A DNA stretch of 40,768 nt from an uncultured Ruminococcus sp. (lineage in GTDB: Bacteria > Bacillota > Clostridia > Oscillospirales > Acutalibacteraceae). The position numbers and the translations under genes are program-made. Positions 6,496 through 13,616 of the stretch are shown here, one piece after another. Positions within the stretch are counted from its first letter, which is position 1. Each line of letters opens with the position of its first letter. The stretch covers positions 1 through 40,768 of the forward strand of contig CACYIC010000007.1 in the NCBI GenBank assembly GCA_902774325.1, written 5' to 3'. Under the pieces are notes generated by a model that saw nothing but the letters and a program-made list of their open reading frames with translations, did not search any database and was not told the DNA's origin.

Positions 6496-6528
6496 TTGTT
6501 AAACATTTAACAATAGGGAGGGACAGTT

Positions 6529-7101
6529 TTGAATCATAAAGGTACGGTTAAAATTGAAACCGAGCGTTTGATATTGAGAAAAGCTATTCCCGAGGACATA
6601 GAGCCGATGTTTCACAACTGGGCAAATGACGAGCGGGTAACTAAGTTTATGACTTGGCAGCCGCACAGTGATATTTCGGTTACGGCGCAATACAATAAAT
6701 ATCTGACGGATAATTATTCAAGGGACGATTTCTACGATTGGATTATCGAACTCAAATCTCTCGGTGAGCCGATCGGCAGTATCAGCGCTGTACAGATCCG
6801 AGAGGATATCTCTGAGGCTGAAATAGGTTATTGTCTGGGCTATTCTTGGTGGCGTCAGGGAATCATGACCGAAGCGTTTTCCGCGGTGATCAAATTCTTA
6901 TTTGAAGAGGTTGGGTTTAACAGGATCATGGCAACGCATGATGTCAACAATCCAAACTCTGGCGCTGTAATGAGAAAATGCGGCTTGACTTATGAGGGAA
7001 CCTTAAGACAGGCGGGCAAAAACTGTCAGGGTATCGCGGATTTATCGATATACTCGATTTTGCGTTCGGAATATGAAGAAAGACTCGGAAAAGGCTTTTA
7101 A
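6529..7101 (+). CDS. GNAT N-acetyltransferase, RimJ/RimL-like (TTG start)
   Basis: About 190 aa, opening with the RimJ/RimL signature ETERLILRKAIPEDIEPMF. The acetyl-CoA region follows: EIGYCLGYSWWRQGIMTEAF, then a helix and the motif NRIMATHDVNNPNSGAVMRK, CGLTYEGTLR. These enzymes transfer acetyl from acetyl-CoA to the N-terminus of a ribosomal protein or to small amines. The start is TTG at 6529, supported by GGGAGG 7 nt upstream and by the conserved N-terminus beginning directly after it. It lies downstream of the nitroreductase and ends in a stem-loop that includes its stop codon. Confidence 0.9.
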   Translation: MNHKGTVKIETERLILRKAIPEDIEPMFHNWANDERVTKFMTWQPHSDISVTAQYNKYLTDNYSRDDFYDWIIELKSLGEPIGSISAVQIREDISEAEIGYCLGYSWWRQGIMTEAFSAVIKFLFEEVGFNRIMATHDVNNPNSGAVMRKCGLTYEGTLRQAGKNCQGIADLSIYSILRSEYEERLGKGF

Positions 7102-7118
7102 TAGCCTTTTCTCGTTTT
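7088..7118 (+). terminator. terminator-like hairpin overlapping the GNAT stop codon
   Basis: GAAAAGGCT (7088-7096), a 6-nt loop containing the TAA stop, AGCCTTTTC (7103-7111), then TCGTTTT. A perfect 9-bp stem with a modest U-tract. Confidence 0.6.
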
Positions 7119-7130
7119 ACTCCTCCCCTC

Positions 7131-7160
7131 AATTATACAAAATATTCATTTTGTATAATT
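7131..7160. repeat. 30-bp perfect inverted repeat upstream of the recombinase gene
   Basis: AATTATACAAAAT (7131-7143) and ATTTTGTATAATT (7148-7160) flank ATTC. A further AATTATAC half-site at 7173-7180 covers the likely -35 of the recombinase promoter, so this may be an operator rather than a terminator. Confidence 0.65.
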
Positions 7161-7174
7161 GTTCCAATAAAGAA

Positions 7175-7202
7175 TTATACCTCTCCCCGAATATGCTATA
7201 AT
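7175..7202 (+). promoter_or_regulatory. promoter of the tyrosine recombinase
   Basis: Extended -10 TGCTATAAT (7194-7202). TTATAC at 7175-7180, 16 bp upstream of TATAAT, is a weak -35. Confidence 0.55.
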
Positions 7203-7237
7203 AGATTATAATACAAGGGTTCGGATGGTGATTAAAA

Positions 7238-8224
7238 ATGTCGGTAGATTTTCGCGATGAATCTTTTCCTATTTTAAAAGAGTATCTAATTTATCAGCAG
7301 ACTGTTCGTCAAAAATCCGCAAAGACGGTCAGCGAATACTTTCTTGATTTGAGGCTGTTTTTTCGTTATCTCAAGGTCAAGCGCGGTTTGGTTGCCGCGG
7401 ATTCCGACGGTGAGATCGATTTTGAGAAAATTAAAATCGATGACGTCGATCTTAGCTTGATAAGATCCGTCACGCTGATCGACGCTTATGAGTATATGTC
7501 GTATTTACAAAATGAACGCGGCAATCACGCCTCCGCCCGTTCCCGCAAGGTTTCGAGTCTGCGCGGCTTTTTTAAGTATATAACCAAAAAGCAGCATTAT
7601 CTTGAAGTCAACCCCATTGAGGAGCTTGAAACCCCAAAAAAGCAAAAAGCTCTGCCCAAGTACTTGACTCTCGAACAAAGCATCGAATTATTGGACGCGG
7701 TTGAAGGCAATCATCGTGAACGCGATTACGCTATTATCACTTTGTTTCTGAATTGCGGTCTGCGCGTTTCCGAGATGGCAGGTTTGAATTATACCGATAT
7801 AAGAAACGACGGCACCTTGAGAGTTGTCGGCAAGGGCAACAAGGAACGGATCGTTTATCTTAATTCCGCCTGTATAAACGCGATTAATGATTATATGCGA
7901 GTCCGCCCTGTTGACGGTGTAAAGGATAAGAAGGCGCTTTTTATAAGCAGAAACAACAACAGAATGTCGGTAAAAACGATTCAGGCGATGGTTTATAAAT
8001 ACCTTGAAAAAATCGGTCTCAGCTCTCAGGGCTATTCCTGCCACAAGCTCAGGCACACCGCCGCTACCCTGATGTACCAGCACGGCGGCGTTGACGTGAG
8101 AGTTTTAAAGGAGGTTTTGGGTCACGAAAACCTCGGAACAACGGAGATATACACCCATTTAAGCTCTGAGCAGATGAAAAACGCCGCCGATTCAAATCCG
8201 CTGTCAAAAATCAAGAAAAAGTAA
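7238..8224 (+). CDS. Xer-type tyrosine recombinase
   Basis: The 328-aa protein has the two-domain plan of XerC/XerD: an N-terminal SAM-like core-binding domain (residues about 10-125) and a C-terminal catalytic domain. All catalytic residues are visible: R176 (NCGLRVSEM), K199 (VVGKGNKER), H269 and R272 (CHKLRHTAA), H296 (LGHENLGTT) and nucleophile Y305 (EIYTHLS). It should cut and rejoin DNA at a core site such as dif to resolve chromosome dimers. It is 30 residues longer than typical XerD because of an acidic insert near 54-75. It is monocistronic with no nearby element hallmarks, so a housekeeping role is favoured over phage integrase. XerC versus XerD is not decidable here. Confidence 0.9.
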   Translation: MSVDFRDESFPILKEYLIYQQTVRQKSAKTVSEYFLDLRLFFRYLKVKRGLVAADSDGEIDFEKIKIDDVDLSLIRSVTLIDAYEYMSYLQNERGNHASARSRKVSSLRGFFKYITKKQHYLEVNPIEELETPKKQKALPKYLTLEQSIELLDAVEGNHRERDYAIITLFLNCGLRVSEMAGLNYTDIRNDGTLRVVGKGNKERIVYLNSACINAINDYMRVRPVDGVKDKKALFISRNNNRMSVKTIQAMVYKYLEKIGLSSQGYSCHKLRHTAATLMYQHGGVDVRVLKEVLGHENLGTTEIYTHLSSEQMKNAADSNPLSKIKKK

Positions 8225-8293
8225 AAAATTCTTTCGGTAGGCGCTCTTCCCGCCTTTGAAAGCTTTCAAATAAGCAGCAGGTATCTGCATAAA

Positions 8294-8334
8294 AAATAAA
8301 CCCTCGGTTCAAGGACCGGACCGAGGGTTTATTT
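8294..8334. terminator. strong bidirectional terminator
   Basis: A 17-bp stem (8294-8310 with 8318-8334) has one wobble, with A-tract and T-tract in the arms. It serves both convergent genes. The stop codon of the minus-strand DUF6873 gene lies inside it. Confidence 0.9.
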
Positions 8335-9016
8335 GTACTATTCCGCCGATATCCGTCAAGGGAATATCTTCGCAAAGTATCTCATATTCCGCATCATGTC
8401 TGCTGATGAAGCTTATTATTCTGTCGCAGTCGGGATGGTCGTGAAGATTTCCGAGAAAAAACACCTTCTTGTCAATTGTTCCCGAGCAGCCTCCTATAAA
8501 GCCGTGATCAAAGCCCTCCAGTCGGATGTGCCCCGGAGAGATCAACAGAACCTCTGCCCCATCATTTTTTAAGGCTTTTTCGATGCTTATGTCTGAGGTG
8601 ACAACAGCTTTATTATTTACAACAAGCGTTGAGCATCCGGCGTATCCCTGATTGACGTTCCTTATCTCAATACAGTTTTTCAGACAATATTCTCTTATAG
8701 AATTATCAATCGCCGATGCTTTTCCGTAAAGCTTATTGTTGAGGTACAAAAAATTTAAAATTGCGTTTTCGGGATAGTTTTTCCCGACGCTGTTTTCGCA
8801 TCTGACCGTCTTGTATTCGGATAGCTTTTCCGATAATCCTTCGCATTCCCGGAGCAAGAAGATCATTTCATTCATCCGAAGGAGCTGCATATCCGCGTGA
8901 TATTGCTCGGGCTTTAGGAAAATCTCTATCCTGTCCGTCGGGATGATTTCGTGTCCTCTATCTCGCAGAGCCGCGCAAAACGCCGGATATGACGGGCTCA
9001 TCACGATCTTGCTCAT
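8309..9016 (-). CDS. DUF6873-like GME-fold protein
   Basis: The 235-aa protein resembles the DUF6873 'GME fold' group: a protein with the guanidino-modifying (arginine-deiminase-like) fold, without assigned activity. Seen motifs include KTVRCENSVGKNYPENAILN, QGYAGCSTLVVNNKAVVTSD, IRLEGFDHGFIGGCSG and FFLGNLHDHPD. The repeated beta-rich blocks with conserved N, C, D and G fit the family, but I identify it from memory of its pattern. Its ATG overlaps the radA stop codon by 4 nt (ATGA), so it is the last gene of the cwlD-radA operon. Its final codons run into the terminator. Confidence 0.6.
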   Translation of the reverse strand: MSKIVMSPSYPAFCAALRDRGHEIIPTDRIEIFLKPEQYHADMQLLRMNEMIFLLRECEGLSEKLSEYKTVRCENSVGKNYPENAILNFLYLNNKLYGKASAIDNSIREYCLKNCIEIRNVNQGYAGCSTLVVNNKAVVTSDISIEKALKNDGAEVLLISPGHIRLEGFDHGFIGGCSGTIDKKVFFLGNLHDHPDCDRIISFISRHDAEYEILCEDIPLTDIGGIVQINPRSGP

Positions 9017-10377
9017 CCGCTTATTGCCTCGAAAGCGTCTCTGATGTTCTTGACTCCGATAAGCTCAGCTCCTTCGCAGCTCAAGCCTTTCAGGTTATGA
9101 TACGGCAGGATTATTTTATCAAAGCCGAGTCTTACAGCCTCATTCACTCTCATCTGCGCCTGCGAAACCGCGCGAATCTCTCCCGCCAGTCCGATCTCGC
9201 CGAAAACCACCGCGTTTTCGGCAACGGGCTCGTCCTTAAGGCTGCTGATAAGAGCCATTGCGATCGAGAGGTCTATTGCGGGCTCGTCCACCCTTAAGCC
9301 TCCGACTATATTTATATATGTATCGCTGTTTGAAAAGTAGTAACCGGCTCGTTTTTCGAGCACGGCTAGCAGCATGGAAAGGCGGTTGTAATCGTATCCC
9401 GTCGCCATTCTTCGGGCGTTTCCGTAACCGCTTTGAGTCGCAAGCCCCTGGGTTTCCGCGAGGATAGGACGAGAACCCTCCATTGTGCAGGTCACGCAGG
9501 TACCGGAAACATTCTTCGGTCTGCCCGAAAGAAGCATGACCGAGGGATTATCGACCTCCCGCAAGCCCTTGTCGGTCATTTCAAAAACGCCGATCTCATT
9601 GGTGGAGCCGTAACGGTTCTTTACCGCTCTCAAAATGCGGCAGCTCGTGTGCTTGTCACCCTCAAAATGAAGCACGGTGTCAACGATATGCTCGAGCACC
9701 TTCGGACCCGCGATCGAGCCTTCTTTGTTCACGTGACCGACGACAAACATCGGAATATCAAGCGATTTTGCCGTTCGCATCAGCATATTTGTGCTCTCCC
9801 TCACCTGCGTCACGCTTCCCGGCGAGGAACTCAGCTCGGTCAGATTCATGGTCTGGATAGAATCTATCATGACAAGATCGGGCTTTTCGTTTTTTATCTG
9901 CTCGCAGATTATTTCGACGTCCGTTTCCGTCATTACAAAGAGATTTGGCGAATCCACTCCGAGCCTTATTGCTCTTAGCTTGAGCTGGCGCTTTGATTCC
10001 TCGCCCGAAACGTATAATATTTTAAGCGTATCCCCCAAAAACTGACAGATCTGCATGAGTACCGTCGATTTTCCTATGCCGGGATCTCCCCCCAGCAGAA
10101 TAAGGCTTCCCTTAACTATTCCGCCGCCGAGAACGCGGTTCAGCTCGTGGCAGCCTGTATCATATCTGTGCTCGTCGTCCGTGGAGATCTCATTGATCGA
10201 ATAAGGCGCCGAATAGCCTGAGGTCACGCGCTTCTTTGTCGCGGGAGCTGACTTAGCGGCTTCCCTTATCTCCTCGTTCATTGTATTCCATTCTCCGCAG
10301 GACGGGCATTTTCCGTACCATTTCGGCGATTCGTGACCGCACTCGGAGCAGATAAAAACGCTTTTGATTTTTGCCAT
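9013..10377 (-). CDS. radA: DNA repair protein RadA (Sms)
   Basis: At 454 aa it matches RadA in size and order: an N-terminal C4 zinc finger (C10, C13, C24, C27), a RecA-like ATPase with Walker A GGDPGIGKST (96-105), the RadA-specific KNRYGS motif (253-258), and a C-terminal Lon-protease-like domain ending VKNIRDAFEAI. RadA is a branch-migration helicase in recombinational repair and in transformation. It sits between cwlD (32 nt upstream) and the DUF6873 gene (4-nt overlap), and is read from the cwlD promoter unless an internal one exists. Confidence 0.97.
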   Translation of the reverse strand: MAKIKSVFICSECGHESPKWYGKCPSCGEWNTMNEEIREAAKSAPATKKRVTSGYSAPYSINEISTDDEHRYDTGCHELNRVLGGGIVKGSLILLGGDPGIGKSTVLMQICQFLGDTLKILYVSGEESKRQLKLRAIRLGVDSPNLFVMTETDVEIICEQIKNEKPDLVMIDSIQTMNLTELSSSPGSVTQVRESTNMLMRTAKSLDIPMFVVGHVNKEGSIAGPKVLEHIVDTVLHFEGDKHTSCRILRAVKNRYGSTNEIGVFEMTDKGLREVDNPSVMLLSGRPKNVSGTCVTCTMEGSRPILAETQGLATQSGYGNARRMATGYDYNRLSMLLAVLEKRAGYYFSNSDTYINIVGGLRVDEPAIDLSIAMALISSLKDEPVAENAVVFGEIGLAGEIRAVSQAQMRVNEAVRLGFDKIILPYHNLKGLSCEGAELIGVKNIRDAFEAISG

Positions 10378-10409
10378 ATTTTTTCACTTCCGTTTGTTAA
10401 ATAGCTGAT

Positions 10410-11117
10410 TTATAAATGATAGTAGTCCAGAAATCCGGTTGAGATAGAAAACGCCATTTCCTTTTGATAGCCTTCGTCCACCAGCAACGCGCTTTCTCCG
10501 GGGTTTGAGAGGAAGCCGCATTCAACGATCACGGCGGGATTATCGGTGTTTTTCAGCAAGAAGATATTTCCGTCAGCCTTTTTGCTCAGGCGCTCGTTTT
10601 CGGGTTGAAGAAGCGACCGCACGGAGTCCTTGATCGTATCGGCGAGCTTTTGGCTGTTTTCGTTATTCGGTGAGTAAAAAACCTGAGTCCCCTTAGATTT
10701 GGTGCTTGAGAACTTATTCTGATGGATTGAAATAATGACATTTTCAGGTGATGAATTGAACTTTTCAAGCCTAAGCTTCATATCGTTTACTTTTCTCGCC
10801 TTAACCGAATCCCCGTCATCCGAAAGAGCGTTGTCGTCGGTTCGGGTCTTTTCCACGGAAAAGCCGAAAACCGTGAGCAGATCCGAAAGGTCGTTTGAGA
10901 TGCTCAGGTTTATCCCTTTCTCGGGAACCCCGTCAGCGCTCACCGCTCCCCCGTCCTCTCCGCCGTGACCCGCGTCGACTATCACGCGAGGCTCTGCTTT
11001 AGCGGGAGTCGCGGAGGTCATAAGCTTGATTTGAGCTGCGGGCCTTATCAGCAGCGCGAAAAATGCGATCAGCATCAGGCAGACCGCGCCTCTGTATATT
11101 GCTTTTTTATATCCCAT
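10410..11117 (-). CDS. cwlD: N-acetylmuramoyl-L-alanine amidase, CwlD-like
   Basis: The 235-aa protein has a short N-terminal membrane anchor (residues about 9-25) and an Amidase_3 catalytic domain. Zinc and catalytic residues are visible: H51 (VDAGHGGEDGG), E66 (VPEKGINL), H132 (ISIHQNKF) and E199 (VIVECGFLSN). It cleaves the amide between muramic acid and the stem peptide. Length, single anchor and absence of cell-wall-binding repeats match CwlD, which starts muramic-lactam formation in spore cortex; that role implies a spore-former but is inferred. GGAGGG precedes the start. It is the promoter-proximal gene of cwlD-radA-DUF6873. Confidence 0.85.
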   Translation of the reverse strand: MGYKKAIYRGAVCLMLIAFFALLIRPAAQIKLMTSATPAKAEPRVIVDAGHGGEDGGAVSADGVPEKGINLSISNDLSDLLTVFGFSVEKTRTDDNALSDDGDSVKARKVNDMKLRLEKFNSSPENVIISIHQNKFSSTKSKGTQVFYSPNNENSQKLADTIKDSVRSLLQPENERLSKKADGNIFLLKNTDNPAVIVECGFLSNPGESALLVDEGYQKEMAFSISTGFLDYYHL

Positions 11118-11170
11118 GATTTCTCCCTCCGAGCTAAAAATATGTTCGCGGAGGAAAAATCATTACTCAT

Positions 11171-11198
11171 ATTATACATCATTTAAAATATAATGCAA
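11171..11198 (-). promoter_or_regulatory. promoter of cwlD-radA-DUF6873
   Basis: Minus-strand TTGCAT (11198-11193), 16-bp spacer, TATAAT (11176-11171). Confidence 0.65.
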
Positions 11199-11215
11199 CT
11201 AAAATCAAATTTCTC

Positions 11216-11244
11216 TTGTAGTCAGGCGCGAAAAGTGGTATAAT
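11216..11244 (+). promoter_or_regulatory. promoter of the methionine aminopeptidase gene
   Basis: TTGTAG (11216-11221), 17-bp spacer, TATAAT (11239-11244) with an extended TGG before it. The leader is about 70 nt. Confidence 0.7.
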
Positions 11245-11319
11245 ACGTGAGGTTTTTGAATATCAACCGTCTTTGCGAAACAATCGCGTTTACAGATCTG
11301 GAAATAAGGAGTATCGGAA

Positions 11320-12192
11320 ATGAAGAAGCCGGGCAGAAATGACGCTTGCTGGTGCGGAAGCGGAAAAAAGTATAAAAAATGTCATATTGATTTTGATGAA
11401 AGAATGGAAGAAATAGAAGCTCAGGGTCACATCATCCCCGACCACAGCCTCATAAAAAACAAGGAACAGATCGAAAAGATCAAGGAGAGCGCCAAGATCA
11501 ATATCGCTGTGCTCGACTATGTTTCAAAGCACATCCGGGCGGGTATTTCGACCGCTGAGATCGACCGATGGGTGTATGAGCAGACAGTCAAGATGGGCGG
11601 CGTTCCCGCCCCGCTGAATTATCAGGGCTTTCCAAAAAGCGTTTGCACCTCGATCAATAATGAGATCTGTCACGGCATCCCCTCGGAGGATATAATCCTC
11701 AAGGACGGTGATATCGTAAACGTCGATTGCTCAACCAATCTCAACGGCTATTTTTCAGATTCCTCGAGGATGTTCTGTATCGGAGAGGTCAGCGACGACA
11801 GGAAAAAGCTTGTTGAAGCCGCGAAGCAGGCGCTTGAGGTCGGACTGAAGCAGGTCAGGCCCTGGGGCTTTCTCGGAGATATGGGACAGGCTATAAACGA
11901 TTTTATAAAAAGCAAGGGCTATTCTGTCGTCAGAGAGGTCGGCGGTCACGGTATCGGACTCGAATTTCATGAGGATCCGTGGGTGAGCTATGTTTCGACA
12001 AAGGGCACCGAGATGCTTATGGTTCCGGGTTTCATGTTTACCATTGAGCCGATGATCAATATGGGAAAGCCTGACTTATATACCGACGAGGAAAACGGCT
12101 GGACGCTTTACACCAAAGACGGTCTCCCCTCCGCGCAGTGGGAAATACAGGTGTTGGTGACCGAGGACGGATACGAAATCATTTCATATTGA
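11320..12192 (+). CDS. map: type I methionine aminopeptidase with N-terminal SEC-C zinc motif
   Basis: The 290-aa enzyme removes initiator methionine from nascent proteins. Residues 1-25 form a SEC-C zinc-binding motif (C10, C12, C21, H22 in DACWCGSGKKYKKCH) like the C-terminus of SecA, a known addition in Clostridia MetAP that may help ribosome contact. The pita-bread catalytic domain follows, with H118 (NEICHG), D136, D147, H210 (GGHGIG), E243 (TIEPM) and E275 as substrate and metal ligands at canonical spacing. Canonical enzymes read FEHT at the last ligand; here it is WEIQ. The gene is single, with its own promoter. Confidence 0.95.
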   Translation: MKKPGRNDACWCGSGKKYKKCHIDFDERMEEIEAQGHIIPDHSLIKNKEQIEKIKESAKINIAVLDYVSKHIRAGISTAEIDRWVYEQTVKMGGVPAPLNYQGFPKSVCTSINNEICHGIPSEDIILKDGDIVNVDCSTNLNGYFSDSSRMFCIGEVSDDRKKLVEAAKQALEVGLKQVRPWGFLGDMGQAINDFIKSKGYSVVREVGGHGIGLEFHEDPWVSYVSTKGTEMLMVPGFMFTIEPMINMGKPDLYTDEENGWTLYTKDGLPSAQWEIQVLVTEDGYEIISY

Positions 12193-12234
12193 GCTAATAA
12201 ATGATAAAATAACAGATTTTTTTTGAATAGGATA

Positions 12235-12263
12235 TTTACAAAAAATACTGTTTATGGTATCAT
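12235..12263 (+). promoter_or_regulatory. promoter of the LCP-family gene
   Basis: TTTACA (12235-12240), 17-bp spacer, TATCAT (12258-12263). Confidence 0.55.
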
Positions 12264-12331
12264 ATATTTGTTTTCGCGAATTAAATCAAGCGCAATATTT
12301 GCGCCATCTTATTTGTATTGGAAGAAGATAT

Positions 12332-13579
12332 ATGACAGAGAATGAAGAAAAGGTTTTAAGCACCGACGCAGAGCTCCTGCACGAGCAAAAGGTCGCTGCG
12401 GCAAAGGAAAGAAGAAAGATCCGAAAGGAACAGGAGGAGGTTTTTACGGGAACCTACCTCAACAGGTCGGAGCACAATCATGACCATAGCCACAGTCACA
12501 GCAGTCACGGCAGTCATGGCAGTCACAGTCACAGCAGCAGCCGTCATCATCACCGTCACCACAGCAGCAGGAAAAAGAAGCGCAAGAAGCGCATTATAAT
12601 CGGAGTGATCTGCTGCGTTGCGGCATTGATACTCGGAGTTATCGGTTCGTTCTTTTATCTGTATTTTACGGGAAAAAGCGAGCTTAATGATACCCACTCG
12701 TCCCCTATAACATATCCCGATAACATGGAGATAGTTAAATCCGGCGAGTATCTTCTTTATAACGGCGGCAAGTACGTCTACAATAATGATGTAACGAGTA
12801 TTCTTTTCATGGGCATTGACAATATCGACTCTGACGGCAAAAAGCCTGTTGTTTCAAACGCCCAGGAGCAGACTGACGTCATCTATCTGTTATCCGTTGA
12901 TTCCTCAAATAACAGGATCACCGTAACGAATATACCCACATCAATTATGGCTGACGTCAAGTTTTATTCGCAGTCGACCGGCGGCTTGATGGAAAGTCAA
13001 AGAATGCCGCTGTCTAAGGCTTACACCAACAGCGACGACCGCGATTCGGGCTGTTTTAATACGGCTGACGCTGTTCACAAGCTTTTCTGTAATATCCCTG
13101 TCAATTCTTATTACGCAATTAAGATGGCGGGATTAGCAACGCTCAATGATTCTATCGGAGGGATCGATGTAGTTGCTCCCGAAACCTCGGGAGATTTCAC
13201 TCAGGGACAGACCTATCACCTCGAGGGAGAATCGGTCTATTCTTTCCTTGAAAACAAGCCCGCCGACGTCAATATGAGCAATAACCCCTGGTATGATGAA
13301 TATGTCACCGAATTCATTAATAAGACGGCGGATGAAACGATCCACAGCCCCCTGTTCCCCGCCAAGCTGTTCAAAAAGGTTTCTTCCTATTCGCTGACGA
13401 ATATCAATCTTTCCAGAGCAGTTTATCTGGACACGCTCTTTTTTAACAAAAGCTACTCGATCACAACAAAGAGCGTTCCGGTAAATACAAAGAACGTATC
13501 GGGAGAGCTTCAAAGCGAGATCCGCGAGAAGGAATTCTATGATATTTTCCTCGATACCTTCTATAACAGAGTTGAATAA
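12332..13579 (+). CDS. LytR-CpsA-Psr (LCP) family protein with histidine-rich cytoplasmic region
   Basis: I place the start at the ATG at 12332 (GGAAGAAG upstream), giving 415 aa; an earlier in-frame ATG lacks a ribosome-binding site. Residues 1-45 are charged; residues 48-77 hold 14 histidines among serines and glycines; a lysine/arginine block (80-87) precedes one membrane span (about 88-112). The extracellular part matches the LCP domain: SILFMGIDNID, TDVIYLLSVDSSNNRITVTNIP, VNSYYAIKMAGLATLNDSIGGIDV and YHLEGE. LCP enzymes attach undecaprenyl-linked glycopolymers to peptidoglycan. The family's IPRD arginine and the RxRxxxxDxxRxxRQ stretch are not recognisable here, so catalysis is uncertain. 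Confidence 0.8.
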   Translation: MTENEEKVLSTDAELLHEQKVAAAKERRKIRKEQEEVFTGTYLNRSEHNHDHSHSHSSHGSHGSHSHSSSRHHHRHHSSRKKKRKKRIIIGVICCVAALILGVIGSFFYLYFTGKSELNDTHSSPITYPDNMEIVKSGEYLLYNGGKYVYNNDVTSILFMGIDNIDSDGKKPVVSNAQEQTDVIYLLSVDSSNNRITVTNIPTSIMADVKFYSQSTGGLMESQRMPLSKAYTNSDDRDSGCFNTADAVHKLFCNIPVNSYYAIKMAGLATLNDSIGGIDVVAPETSGDFTQGQTYHLEGESVYSFLENKPADVNMSNNPWYDEYVTEFINKTADETIHSPLFPAKLFKKVSSYSLTNINLSRAVYLDTLFFNKSYSITTKSVPVNTKNVSGELQSEIREKEFYDIFLDTFYNRVE

Positions 13580-13583
13580 TGAT

Positions 13584-13616
13584 AAAACCGACTTCAATTT
13601 TGCGAAGTCGGTTTTT
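13584..13616. terminator. bidirectional terminator between the LCP gene and the B12 operon
   Basis: AAAACCGACTTC (13584-13595) pairs perfectly with GAAGTCGGTTTT (13604-13615). The stop codon of the ECF fusion gene lies within it. Confidence 0.9.

Noticed and set aside
7238-8224. Recombinase as the integrase of the left-end mobile element
   Set aside because: It is separated from the element-like genes by several ordinary chromosomal genes and looks like a Xer-type housekeeping enzyme.
9433-9978. 181-codon plus-strand frame inside radA
   Set aside because: Antisense shadow of RadA; composition and lack of a ribosome-binding site argue against it.
12254-12331. Longer N-terminus for the LCP protein
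   Set aside because: The upstream ATG overlaps the promoter -10 region and has no ribosome-binding site; the ATG at 12332 has one.
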